A DNA stretch of 64,000 bases, taken from NCBI GenBank assembly GCA_009733575.1, contig ML769391.1, positions 418,147-482,146 of the forward strand, read 5' to 3'. Below the pieces are notes generated by a model. The model was not told where the DNA came from, made no database searches, and saw nothing but the letters and a program-made list of their open reading frames with translations. The stretch comes from Gymnopus androsaceus JB14. Its lineage: Eukaryota; Basidiomycota; Agaricomycetes; Agaricales; Omphalotaceae. Below are positions 33,250 to 44,849 of the stretch, in pieces (position 1 is the stretch's first letter; every line of letters starts with the position of its first letter). The translations under genes and the position numbers were made by a program.

Positions 33250-33926
33250 AAGCAAACGAAAGACTCACTCATAGGCACATTGGCCATTGACCGCGCATGC
33301 AGGAACGTAGATCATGATGTTGTATGCGGAAAATCGAACTGCATGGGCTCCCGGACGCAGCAGTTGGCCACCTTTATCTTGGGCCAATCGCAAGATTTCG
33401 ATCGCCCCAAAAAATTGATGAGCTTGGAAACAAAGAGCAGGGGCTAGAGTACCTGTCGACAGAATAGGTTGTCCAAATACGTTCAACGGTGAGACATCTG
33501 AGCATCACACTGAATCTCATTTGAGCATACTGAGTGGAGACGACGTAATAGAGGGGTGGAGACCGATGCAGTCAAGCAGCGTAAGCCAGAACACAATGTT
33601 CGAAGATCCTAAAGAACTTGAGTTGTAATCGGTCATAGGGTAGAAGGATACGTACAGATTCCACAAATGATTCCAAAGCTGTCGGTAGAGATGGCTACTA
33701 CGATCTTTTTGAGCAATTGGCAATCGAGGGAAGACATCATACGAGATGTTGCTGCAATAGTAGGCGTCATACGAGAAACCGCGATAGTGGGGGGCCATCT
33801 TGAATCGACGGCTGATAGTGGCCTTGTTGAATTGACGGGTGATACTGGAGGAAGTTGTAAATGAGTCGGAAGGCACCGGGCTGGGCATCGCTTACCTTTC
33901 CCAGACCTCCCTATTGACCTAGTCAT
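33250..33926 (-). CDS. Possible small hypothetical gene inside the KDZ element
   Basis: ATG at 33,926 begins MTRSIGRSGK and is followed by a good donor (GGGAAAG before gtaagc). A 73-codon open stretch at 33,486-33,265 (LAQDKGGQLLRPGAHAVRF, IMIYVPACAVNGQCAYE) has balanced composition. I could not connect the exons in one frame, and no family is recognised. It may be a relic. Confidence 0.25.
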
Positions 33927-34519
33927 GGTTTTTTAGCTCTTTTGGGTGGACATGGAAAACATGGCGCCTGACATCGTTAACCCCTGGCTTAGCGCAATAA
34001 GTCGAGCACAGAATTGAGCGACAGATCCATGAACCTACCAAGAATGCTCATTGAGCTACACAGCTGCAATTCAAAGATACGGTTAGCAATTATCCCTGAC
34101 ATTCAATTGAGAAAAAAACGCTTACATAGCACTTTGTCAAGGAGAAAGGCCACGGTTAGCGCTGACATTCTGACATTCAATTGAAAAAAGACGTACATAA
34201 TAGTTCCAATAATTCTAAATAAAACAGTGAATGTGTATGAGTTTAAATTTAATGATGGAGTATGACTTACGGTTGCGTTCTTGCCCTCGGTTGAGATGGT
34301 TGAGAGCTGAAGGTAAAGGCAAAGGTAAAAGGTAAAGGTAAGATTCAACAATTGGAACGTGACTGATCAGATTGTTATCTAAAGCAGATTATCTATCTCG
34401 GGCGTGTTTGCACCTGTGTTCCTACGCCATCCCTGCTCATTCCACAGTCTCCAATGAAAATCTCATTTTCGTGCTTTTAATCAACTCTTAGTCTCATTGT
34501 CACCCTTCTATCCCGCTCC

Positions 34520-37500
34520 ATGTCTAGGAACCCACGTAAAAGAGCTCGCGTTGACACTCGGCATGAGACACTGCCTCTAGGCGACGACAAAGACTTTTAC
34601 GCGATCACTGCACGCGAAGTGCAAGTCAGACCAGGTGGCCAAAGTTATACTGTACCTGTATCTCCTGAGAAACGCAAAACAAACTGGAGTTCACGGGATG
34701 CTTGGCTTCCAGAAGATCCAAAAGACTATGCTCTCGATCTAACCTCAGAACTTTGCGACGCGGCCATGAACAGCGATGGAGTGTATTACGAACCTCCCGC
34801 AATCGAAACTCCAGTGGTGCTCGCTAAGACAGGTAAAAGGAGAAAGACTTTGCGCGCAGTGAGTCTCCCGAATTTATTGTCTCTAAGTCTACAGCTCTAA
34901 TCTCACACATCCAATCTCACACAGCTCTGACCACACCAACACTGGCACAATAACAAGCAACAGGCCTTCTTAGAGGAACTTATCCGTTATGATGGTAGAG
35001 GCAACTGGTGTGAGCAGCCGGTTTGTTGCGATTGCCGCTCATGGGGACTGGAGACACCTGGTGTTTACCGGTGTCTTGAGTGCTTTGGGGGAGTGCTATT
35101 CTGTCGAGACTGTTGCGTTCAACGCCACCATCTCCAACTGTTACATATTATTGAGGTAAATTCAGTTTTTGAATTTGACACCAGATTAAGCCAACTTGAT
35201 TTTTAGGAATGGCGCGAGGGCTTGTTCCAGCATACCACTCTCAAGAGGCTAGGCCTATCCATTCAATTACAGCATCTTATGACTCCCTGTCCTTCTCCTG
35301 CATTCTGTCACAAGAACTTTAGGATCCTCCATTGGAATGGAGTCCACGAAGTTGATCTGAGGTTCTGTGGTTGTCACGAGCGGATCCCTCAGCAACTTCA
35401 ACTCTTACGACGCGGGCTTTACCTGGCAACAACTGTTCATGGTCGAATAACTACTGTAGCGACTTTCGGTTACCTCGAACAACTTCATCACCTGGTTCTC
35501 ACCACCAAGTGTTCTGCGTATGACATCTGTAGGGCATTGGTACGTGCTTTGGACACCACTGGCTTGAAAGATGTTGCATGGAGGTATCGCGTGCTAATTC
35601 GCATGCAGTTGCAATGGCGACACCTAAAGCTGCTGAAACGATGTGGGCAAGGACACGATCCGAGTGGGGTGGCGGGAACGCAGGAAGAAGATCTTACGAT
35701 TCCTTGCCCATCTTGTCCGCACCCAGGAATCAACCTTCCAGAGAACTGGCAGCAGGATTCTGAGAAGAGCTGGCTGTATTTCTTGCGGCTGGCCATGGAC
35801 GCAAATTTTCGTTTGAAAGAGCAACTGGTCTCGTCGCATTCGCGGGACCCTGGCTTGTGCGACGGGCTGGGCTATTTTGTAAAGCGTGTTCTGTATGAAA
35901 AATATGTGCTATCGCGAGCACATGAAGAAGATGTATGTTTTCCTGCATAATCTGGTACAACGTAGTACTGAATATAACCTTTTACAGATAAGTACTTGTG
36001 TAGGCTTTGCAGCAATCGCAAAAGCGCTTACGAAGTTCTCTCGTGGCTTGCAATACACTGGTGTAGGTGCTGTAGGATGTGCAAGTGGAGAAATGTTTAT
36101 CAAGAATGGGGTCAGTAATTTACAGAAGGGAGAGCAGTACGTCTTCACATCTACTCAGGTTTGCTTTTTGTTGAACATCTTACAGGTATGGAAATATGGA
36201 CTACGTGTTCGCCTCAGTATTGGCACATTTTGTCGGCCTTCTCACGTTCATCATTGGCTACGACATCGCATGCCAGTGGTTTGTCCACCTCTTCGAAAGG
36301 ATGACAAAACACTGGCCCGATCATCTGAAGCCCAAGACTAAGTGGACGGGCATTCCAGTAATCGGTAAATTCCATGAACCAGCGCATAACACATCCAATC
36401 ACAAACAATTTTCCTGCAATCTCGCAAAGTGGGTCGGTCTATCGGATTTTGAGACAATGGAACGCCTATGGGGGCTACACAACATCCTGGGCAATTCGGT
36501 GAAGACTATGGGCCTGGGCACGTACCAAGACACGCTGGAGGCTCACTTTGGATTCCACAATTGGGAAAAGTATCGAACGATGGGTGAGTTAACACCAGAA
36601 TGCCATTACTAACAATCTAATTATTATTCGCTATTCACAGGAGCTACACTTTGGGCCCGATATAAAGAAGCCATCAAGGATCGTAACCTTCAGGTGACTG
36701 CGCATGAGGGTTTCACGGCAAGCCTACCTGCGGAGGAGGTTGCATTATGGGAAGAGATATGCGTAGAGTGGGAGGATGCAGCATTCCCCAAAGATGAGGT
36801 GTACAATCCCTTTGCGATTGAGGAAGAATGTAAGTGACTCAATTATCTGACAGGTAGCAAACTAATCTTGCCGCTAGTTCTTACACAGGCCAAAGTCGTT
36901 GAAGAGCTGGCTGCGGAAGACGCCCATTGTGCCAGAACCGCTACACAAAACAAAACAACTGCAGTAAAATTCTTGCTCAAAGGTTTTGAATTGCAGGAGA
37001 CACAGTGAGTATGTTATTGCTTAGTTGTTATGTGAGCTAACATATAATCGCAGAGCAAAGCTGCGCAAGGAGGTAGCGGTGTTTGAGAAAGGGCAGAAGA
37101 CCACGCAACAGAGCAGCGCATTGCTGGAGCGAAAGTCGAGCTTGAGACGGAATCTTGCGGAGTTTCAGGATGCTCAGTCAGAATACATGCCCGGCCTGCT
37201 CGCGTATCTCCTGGACAAGAAGGAACCAACATCAGTAGAGGAGGATCCGAAGCCGGAGGATGCAAAGCTCTGGTTGCCGTCAGAGATTGAGGCAAAATTC
37301 TGTGATTCGGTCTGTGTGGAAGGGCTCCTAAGAATGGAGGAGAGGCTTCGGGAGAGTCGCTGCTTTGACGCCCTGGGGTCTATTTGACATACGTTGCGTG
37401 TCAAGACCCGTTTGGTGCTTTTCAAGAACAGTAACGTCAGAGGTCAGCGTGATTCAGGATGCTCAAGGGATCTAATTGATCGAATACATGAACGGGCGAA

Positions 37501-38377
37501 GGACGGGGCTGATCGCTATCAGCGCAACCGTGCAGCGCTATTCACGATTCGTGGTGCTGGTACCTGGGAGGGGGTTCTGCAACCGCTTTTGAATGAGGCC
37601 GTACGAAGCTATGTCGATCCAAAATTGGCAAAGAAGCGTCGTGGACGTCGAGGGAACAACGAGGAGGAGCCAGGGAAGGAGGGAGTACCAGTGGAGGATG
37701 GTGAGATGGATGTAGAGGCGGAAATAGAGCTATCTGTTGCTAAATGGGTCAAAGGAGATGGGACGGGCGAAAGAACCAGAGAAACTCGAAAGGAGCTCTC
37801 TTGGATCTGGATGACGTCATCGATTAGCCTAATGGACGGCGCTGATGAAAATGACAACGAGATCTTGCGGGGAGAATGGTGCAGGAGTCGAGCCAGAGCT
37901 CTGCGGTCGACAGAGGAGGTTCTCCTCCTGCGTGAGGAGATGCATAGGACAGCAGTGTTTCTAGTTTGGAAGGAGAAGCAATGGAAGGAGTGGATGGTAT
38001 TGCGAGCCAGTGTGTGTGACAACCTAGAGTCTGCGTTGGCAGAGGGTTTGACTGCATATGCGCGGAAGCAAGCTGGGGTTCATTGAGGGCTTTTGGACCA
38101 ATTCCTAGATTTGTGGAAGCAACCTTTGGGCAATTCCGACCACAATGAATCAAACGAAGAGGTCATGCAGCGGCAAGGGTTGAATATGGACCTCGGGACT
38201 CAGATTACTGGAGGTAGTTGTGCAGACAATGATCAAGGGCAAGATATGGACAATGAGAAAGATGAGGAAGATGAGGAGGAAGAGGGAGATGATCGAGGTG
38301 ACCTGGAGCATCCAGAGCGAGAGGTTGAAGAGGGAGAGGATGAGGCAGAGGAAGAGGAAGACCTTGGCTGGGCTTAG
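34520..38377 (+). pseudogene. KDZ transposase with two in-frame TGA codons
   Basis: Eight exons join in frame: 34520-34858, 34964-35155, 35207-35932, 35988-36136, 36186-36583, 36641-36829, 36878-37004 and 37054-38377. Together they make 1,148 codons. Domains in order: basic N terminus (NPRKRARV); a CxC2-type cysteine cluster (VCCDCRSWG, YRCLECFGGVLFCRDC, later C/H pairs to CPSCPHPG); the KDZ core with MDANFRLKEQL, YTGVGAVGCASGE and GYDIACQWF, whose Asp is the likely catalytic metal ligand; FHEPAHN; METMERLW-type FETMERLWGLHN; and a charged C-terminal region ending in a Glu/Asp-rich tail. TGA at 37,385-37,387 and at 38,084-38,086 interrupt an otherwise open frame in conserved-looking sequence. 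If they stop translation, the product loses about 330 C-terminal residues. AATAAA lies at 38,430. Confidence 0.9.
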
Positions 38378-38518
38378 TCGGACCTGTTCTTGGATTTTTT
38401 ACTGCTGCTAACTAGATATATGAATATTCAATAAAATGAGGGTTTATTATGCTTATGAATGGAATTATGGTTCGGAAAAAGTGTGATAAGTACAGATTGA
38501 ACTACTCAATATACATGG

Positions 38519-38612
38519 ATCTTTGGTATAGTGGTTAACTGGGCTAAGCAATGCTAGGAACCCCTCTAGATTGACTAAGAACATTCGTTCGAACCCTGCT
38601 GCTGCCCATTGC
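38519..38612 (+). other. tRNA-like sequence near the right KDZ end
   Basis: TGGTATAGTGGTTAACTGG fits the A box and CGTTCGAACCC fits the B box, about 60 nt apart. The remaining stems are poor. Together with the minus-strand sequence at 24,790-24,880 it places pol III-like promoters about 300 bp inside both ends of the element, pointing inward from the left on the minus strand and rightward here. Confidence 0.4.
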
Positions 38613-38862
38613 TATCATTTTGCTTCACTCTTCCGAGCCCAGGACCGGCCAAGGAGGGCTCGGGGGTGAGATCACCGGAGGTCAATTAGATATTCCTTAT
38701 TGGGATATACTTGATATAGTACCAAGCGCGCAAGGTTAATTCCTCTGAGTGGATGGCCTTAGGGCAATTAGGACTGGTTGAATAGAACTACCCAGTTACC
38801 CTTGCTAGGGTACTTCCCCTCTGTGAGTCACTTCCTTAAAGGGCTACTGGCCTTTAGGATCT

Positions 38863-38885
38863 CAAATTGAAGCAGCTAAGGATGA
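38863..38885 (-). repeat. KDZ terminal inverted repeat, right
   Basis: On the minus strand it begins (T)CATCCTTAGCTGCTTC directly after ATTTAC. It is partner of 24,517-24,539. Confidence 0.75.
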
Positions 38886-38891
38886 GTAAAT
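38886..38891. repeat. Target-site duplication of the KDZ element, right
   Basis: GTAAAT, identical to 24,511-24,516. Confidence 0.85.
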
Positions 38892-40890
38892 AACTCTAAG
38901 ACTGTTCGATTGACGAGCGACAATTGTTATCTTTTGTTGAGGATCATTCTCCGGTAAATCTTGCTTAAACATTTCAATGACATCGCGATGAACATAGGAT
39001 CCTTTTGCTAAACTGCCTTCATCCTCTTCTAAGACTCGATTTCACCCAGAGCCATATCAGTAATTTCGATCCAAAGGCATCCAGGTTAACGCCTTGAGAA
39101 CCTTCAGCAGGCTCCTGATAAAATACTTCCTCAGGAAGCGGATTGTCTGGTTCTTCAAAGAAGTAACTAGACTGGTCTTCAACCATCCACCCTCTCTGTC
39201 TGGCGATTTGAAGGACTTTGTCCTTCCGCGACATTTCGTCGTCGTCCCAAGGCATATATCCTCCATCCTTGAGCATCATCTGATTCGTGCCATCTTTCAT
39301 GACTAGAATTCCCTTGGACTTTAGATCTTCAATGCTCGGACACGTCCTGACTCCATGCCCCTTTTCTTGACAGAAGTAACACATCATGTCTCCAATAGCC
39401 ATAGACTTAGCCGGAGTAAACGATGATGGTTTGCTAGTTGGCCACGGTAAGTAAGAGCTAGACGAGGATTGCTGTGGGTAGGAGGGTGCCTGTGATGAAC
39501 TGGGTGCTCCTCTAGCTATCGACTTGACGCTATTCTTTAATGCTGCCAGAGATTGCTCGATCGCGGAGAGCTTTTGATCATGGTGTTTTATTTCCACGTC
39601 ATGACGATCCTTCGAAAGAGAGACTTTCCTCCCCCATTCATTGTCAGGTTCTCCTTTAACCTTTGCATTCCCTGTGACTACGTCAGGGTTGTACACTGTG
39701 GCCGCGACAGCAGGCTCGCTTGTCAAGATCAACAACGTAGAATAACCCTTCCATAATCTTGCTTGTTTCTCTGCAGATTCAATGATTTCCTTCAAAGTGA
39801 AAGGATCATCTTCTCTTCGATCAACTTTATTCTTCGGATCTACTTCAGCTTTGTCGAGAATGGTATTCACAAAGAACCATCAAACGCCATGAGGAACCAT
39901 TGTACTGCCTTGTTATTTGAGAGTACAGGCTGCGGTCCACTCATGAGTTTATTTGCTTCGATACTGAAAGCCCTTATGAACTTCTGGATCTTCTGCAACT
40001 CGTTCCTATATATGATTCCAACACTCTTTACTAACTTCTCGATTCTCTGTTTCGATCCTATTTCTTCACTCGCAGTCTCAGGGTAGCCTTTCTTCAACAT
40101 TTGCTTGGAAGTCTTCCCATGTAGTCGTTGCACTAGTCACGATCGGATTGTCCTTCCATTCGAGCTGTGTCGCGTACGACATCCAACTCACAGCAAGGAA
40201 CTTCTTAGCAGTATCCTCCGTGATTTTATTCAACGCAAAGAGTGCTTCGCAAGCGGCTAGCCATGCCAACAAATTCTTGGGCTTATCACCGATTGAACTC
40301 GGGCAGGGGCCTTTTTATGAATGCTCTGGGAGCTTGTCATTTTGAAGTTCAAGCACGGCTCCCGGCGTGAGCTGAACTTTAATGTTACTGATTGTCGTAG
40401 GTATAGACATTCTTGTAGCTTGTGGGGTTTGAGTTTGTCTTTGTGGGACTTGCTCGGTGGGTCTTGTCTCGATGATAGGTGTCTGAAACTCTTCGTCGTC
40501 TGACTGATTCGTCTGATAATCTATTCCGAGATGAATTCCCTTTTGGTGAACGCGGGGCTCGACTCGTAGATGATTCTGCTCGGCTAGCAAGAACTTCCTC
40601 TATAGTCACTAAGGATGGGCTGTTACGCTCTTCCTCGGGTACAGGTGAAGGTCTAGTTGACAGCAAAGTTCTAGTTGAACGAGGAGCTCGCGGTGCTACT
40701 CTCGCTGTAGTTCTGTCCTCGGGCGTCTGCGGATAGGGTGGCTGTGGGTACAAAGGTACCTTTGGCTTCCTTTTCAGTAGCGCGTCGGGATTTTCTATCG
40801 GCGGTAGTGGCTGTTCGCTGGAGTTGCGTGTACTTCTACCAGCTGGTGGATTATGCGATGAGCCAGAAATTTTGACTGCAACGGCGAATC
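38886..40890 (-). pseudogene. Gypsy retrotransposon gag and start of pol
   Basis: N-terminal half of the Gypsy element, minus strand. The zinc knuckle CYFCQEKGHGVRTC at about 39,385-39,340 identifies gag nucleocapsid. Before it are capsid-like pieces (LAWLAACEALFALNKITEDT, WEDFQANVEERLP, KLVKSVGIIYRNELQKIQKF, DDPFTLKEIIESAEKQA). After it comes the stretch EDEGSLAKGSYVHRDVIEMF leading into NSLRVIY, where the KDZ element interrupts; the frame continues at 24,516 with PKVNG. Frame changes near 40,540, 40,310, 40,080, 39,870 and 39,020 show that it is dead. Confidence 0.8.
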
Positions 40891-40956
40891 CTTTTTAGCG
40901 CACTGACTGATCAACAGTTACTTGTGCTTAATAATTTTTCAATCAAAAGTAGCTCC

Positions 40957-40972
40957 CTCGCGGTGGGCTCCA
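40957..40972 (-). other. Candidate Gypsy primer-binding site
   Basis: Minus-strand TGGAGCCCACCGCGAG begins with TGG, as expected for a site complementary to a tRNA 3' end (CCA), and lies between the presumed 5' LTR and gag. No tRNA was matched. Confidence 0.35.
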
Positions 40973-40989
40973 GATGATGAGTTAGATTT

Positions 40990-42710
40990 GTGCTGGGTAT
41001 GAAAACCAACCAAACAACAATCACCCCAATCAGATATAATCCAAAAGGTTTAATTTAATGCGAGGAAGGAGGTTGTCAAAGGTTCCCTCGACTACTAATT
41101 GATTCGAAGAGAAAAGCACTTGACAGTTGACACAGATAGTGCGCAATGAACAAGGTTTTATATTTGGAGGGAGGTTTTGAAAAGCCAACTAACGTACGAC
41201 GACGCGCTGAACTAATCGAGGGGAAAGCAAACACCAAAGCACGGGTCAAGTACGCCGACTCCAACAAACGACTTTGCGTATCTCGGGAGCCTTTACGTCG
41301 CCGCGCAATGATACTCCAACTCTCAGGGATTCCCGCGAGTTACCTAACAAGCTTATACGACCGCTGCGCAAGTCACTCGAGTAGGCGTTTTTTAACACAC
41401 TCAGCGAAGAGCGGGCAAGGGGTAGAATCTGTTGGTAAAGCTAGGTAACACTCCGAGAAGCTTCCTCCCTAAAACTAGACCAAGCCGACACTTGGGTCCA
41501 AGACCTTTCCTAATCAACAACGGGCTCGTCTGAGGTGTGCACATTAGGCTCCACCTGCGGTCCTAAGACTGATGTGACCTCTCTTCGAGATGAAAACCAG
41601 GAATGCTCGACTTAATAGCCGGGAAGTAGAATGAACAGCCTCAGTATTATCAAGGTTATAAGAAGGCCACCCATTTCAAAGGTTGTAGAGGACAATGCAG
41701 ACGCGTCTGAGCATGTACAAATCACTACAGGTCCTAAGATAGAACTGCATTTCAGGTATCAAGTCTAATTTGTCATTCCGAGATAGAATAGCTACCCTTA
41801 TATACTGAGCGAGATATATGAAAATAGGAAAATGAGAGAAACTGAGCGAGATAGGATGAAACAGAGTAAGTAAAATAGAAAAAGATAAATAATGTCCATA
41901 TATGCGTGTATACTATGGTTTTGCCTCGACATTTTCCTGCCTTGTTCGTTTGTCTTCCTCGATTGGGTCGACTTTTGGGATTTTGGTCTGAATCGACTTG
42001 AGTCATTTGCCCTTTTACAAGGCTCACCAGTTCCTTTAGCAGAACAGCCCTCGGAAGTATTTCTATGTTTTTCCTTGCCAATGGGAGACTGGTTATTATC
42101 CCTAGTTCCACGCGGTCTCGAGTCTAGATGCCTGGTAGCATATGGATCTCAGTAAAACGCTGAGGCTTGGATAGAAACATTCCTTGGTCCTTCCGTGCTC
42201 TAGAAGTAGCTACAGCAAGTGGGTCATGTGGCCGCATTGGACTGCCGCGGCTATCTGCCTGGGCGCTTTCCAGCAAGCGTCAACTTTGAGGGCACCCATT
42301 AGGGTACTTCCTCATCTCGGTCCACCTTGCTTCGTTTAATAAACTTGAGTGTCGTTTAGACTCCTCGGTGAGCTGATCGCGGAAGCGATGCCTCGTTAAG
42401 ACTTTGATCCCTTGGGTATATCCTTTGATGACCTAGCCTAGTATAACTGGTATGTGGGCTCGTTTATCTGCCTCGGTCAGCAACTTGTTATCCAGCAAGC
42501 TTGCCTCGCTACACCATACCGCACATAGGACTTTGATCAAGGCGCATTCACAAAGTTAAGTATGGTACCATTGCACGTACCGTTACTCTGCAACCTCTTG
42601 GGTAGAATAGGTCCTTGGTAGATTTTAACTATCAGCTTGGGCTCACTATAGTTCTCTTAATGACCATGTTTTGTTACTAACAGAACCTAGGATTATTGGT
42701 TCTGTGCAGT
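40990..42710 (-). other. Presumed Gypsy 5' LTR and leader
   Basis: About 1.7 kb with no coding signal lies upstream of gag on the minus strand. It contains TATATAAGG at 41,796-41,804 (minus) and a start-like TGTTAGTAACA near 42,685. There is no second LTR in the window to align with, so the boundaries are inferred. An extra 27 bp separates TGTTAG from the 10-bp word at 42,711. Confidence 0.45.
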
Positions 42711-42720
42711 TCTAGCCTTA
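42711..42720. repeat. 10-bp word shared by the two Copia halves (right)
   Basis: TCTAGCCTTA, partner of 21,507-21,516. Confidence 0.45.
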
Positions 42721-44849
42721 GCCGAAAAATCAGCGTATCAACTAATCTGCCTATCTTGGTCGAATAAGCATGTTCCCATGATGGGATCTGGTATAGTCCG
42801 TTAGTCTTTGGGATAACTCCCACGAGTTTCCCCTGGCGATCTCTGATCGTCATTTTACCATTTGCTGTATGGATGGCGTAACCATCATCGTCGAGTTTTC
42901 CCAGTGATACAAGTGTGTTGGGAGTGTCTGGACATAGAAGGGTGTTGGGGAGCTTTAACATTCTTATTTCTTGTTCAAATGTTGGAAGTCCCAGATGGAG
43001 TGTGCCGGAGATGTTTGCCGTAAAGGTTTCCGCATTAGCGGCCTGAATGACTCTTGTTGGAATCTCCCGTTGATTCCGGAGTTCGTCGGTGAGTGGTGTC
43101 ATGTGGGTAGAGCATCCAGAGTCAAAAAGAATTGCTCCGTAACTGTGGGCTGCAGCGTAAGCATCGACGTATACTTCTTCCTCCTCTTCATCATTAAGAG
43201 TAAGAGGTGGCGGACTGTCGACTTTGATGTTTTGCATTGTATCAGAATTGTATTTCTGACATCTGTGATTGCTCGGCAATGAAAGAGCTAATTCGAATTT
43301 ATCAGCTATTTCGGAAAAATTGAAAACAAGATTCTCATGCTTAGCGGGAATTTTGATTGCTGCCCATGATGACTCTGGTACTTCCTCAATCATGGATGAG
43401 GATGCCACTTCGCTGTTCTTTGGCCTATTTCTCCAGTTTCCATCCAACTTCTTCTTCTGCTTCTCTTTAGGAGCCTTTGTCTCCTTGGCCTCATTGGCCT
43501 GACTGCATTTCTCCGATGGACATTGATTTCCAAAGTGACCTTTACCTCCGCAGTTATAACAAATGGAATCCTGGCGACTTGTTGATCCTCCGCGGCCTCT
43601 GCCTCTGCCTCAGGAATTTCCCCTAAAGGAATTTCCATGACCTCGGAAACCTCCTCTTCCCCTGTTACCGGCATAGTTTGCCGATTCCTTCTTGTGATCA
43701 TGTCGCATTTGATGTACCATTGATTCAGCACGAATGGTAGAGATGAGCTCCACAGGACTAAGCTTCTTGTCGGATTTAGCGGAGAAAACAGCTAATGCGT
43801 TTATCATAGCTTTGAAGGTGTCAGGGACAGAGGACATAATGGTGTTGACGAATATATCGTTGTTGATATCGATTCCCCTAGTTGTAAGATCGTTGCGGAT
43901 GCTGATCATGTCGTCCAAATGTTTATTGACCTTGGATGGGTCCGAGCATCGCATAGTGTGAAGTTGTCTTTGTAAAAATGATTCAGTAAGAGCGTTTTTA
44001 GAATCATAATCAGCGAGTAAATTTTCCCACAACTGCTTCGTGTTGTTGTAGTGCCTATACCTTCGGAATATTCCATCCGAATCTTCCAATGATTGCATTA
44101 AGCAAATCACTATCCTTTCCCCTGTGTTCGTCATCTGATCCTTGAGCAAGATCAGGTTGCGGATTCCATTCCAAATAACGCTGATAGCCGATAGATCTGG
44201 CTGCAAATTCCACTTGAGTTTTCCACGTGTCCCAATTTGATCCGTCTGACTTTAAGGTTGTAACCTTATCAAAGGCTTTATTTGCTTTAGACATTTCGTC
44301 GTCGTTGTTGGAATCAGCAATTAAAGCACCTGGTGATCCGGGATCTGATGGCGACGGGGATCTGTGTGGAGAAGGTGGTTCTGTATTTGAATATGGAAAT
44401 TGGGGTGCTGTGCCCTGTGGAGATAGTTGTGGAGGTGTAGGTGGGGTTGGTTCGCGTTTTGGTGCAGGTGATTGGGATGGAGCGGGAGTATGCTGTTGGG
44501 AGGATGATGCTATAGGCTGAGCAACAGGTGCTTCAGTATCTTCTTCTTCGTCGTCGTCGGTGATATGTCGTAGGTGGGTTCTGATAATTGCCTCCTGATC
44601 TTTTGCGATGGGTTTCGCAAAATTCGCTAATTTACCTGTCCAAGGTACGTCGTATCGATTTAGGCAATGTTGTTTGTCGCACTGGCTCCACTTTCCGGTG
44701 GTTCGGTTCTTGTACCTGTCAACTAATTCATTGATGTCAAAGATGTGTGGGTGTCCTTTGCAAGGAACAGTGTCGTCTGTGGGAGGTAATGGTGCTGATC
44801 TCTGCTGTGGTGTTATAGCTTTGCTACTCGATGAGCTGGCTTGTTCCAA
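42721..44849 (-). pseudogene. Copia retrotransposon gag-protease part
   Basis: 5' half of the Copia polyprotein, minus strand. It starts MEQASSSSSKAITPQQRS at 44,849. A Pro/Ser-rich stretch and the capsid part follow: DGSNWDTWKTQVEFAARSIG, DLLNAI, then GNRGRGGFRGHG. The zinc-knuckle region is CYNCGGKGH-like in another frame (Cys codons near 43,560-43,500). The protease is LFDSGCSTHMTPL with the Asp-Ser-Gly catalytic core, followed by LVSLGKLDDDGY and GKLVGVIPKTNGLYQI. Frame changes near 44,100, 43,620 and 43,430 make it inactive. It ends at the start of the pre-integrase region, where the nested insert begins. Confidence 0.85.

Larger units (their letters stand above)
32166..34519. other. Mostly non-coding interior of the KDZ element
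   Basis: It contains a T-run at 32,351, the tRNA-like and hairpin sequences listed separately, a possible small gene (33,250-33,926) and an AAAGGTAAAGG-type simple stretch at 34,309-34,340. The transposase promoter should lie just before 34,520; no clear TATA box is seen. Nothing else is supported. Confidence 0.4.
24517..38885 (+). mobile_element. KDZ-class DNA transposon with cargo genes, 14.4 kb
   Basis: An element bounded by terminal inverted repeats (18 of 23 positions match) and a 6-bp target duplication, inserted in Gypsy gag-pol. KDZ (Kyakuja-Dileera-Zisupton) elements are large fungal DNA transposons described from comparative genomics; cargo genes and HMG-box companions are reported for them. 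Contents in order: tRNA-like sequence near the left end, HMG-box-like gene (minus), RNase H1-N-like gene (plus), a larger gene with a related motif (minus), two tandem-repeat regions, tRNA-like sequence, possible small gene (minus), transposase (plus), tRNA-like sequence near the right end. No TET/JBP-type dioxygenase, often linked to KDZ elements, was seen. Subterminal words TAAGGGCAA and CTTAGGGCAATTAG recur at the two ends. Confidence 0.85.

Noticed and set aside
24517..38885. TET/JBP dioxygenase cargo, often linked to KDZ elements
   Set aside because: No segment with a 2-oxoglutarate/iron dioxygenase HxD..H pattern was found in any frame I examined.
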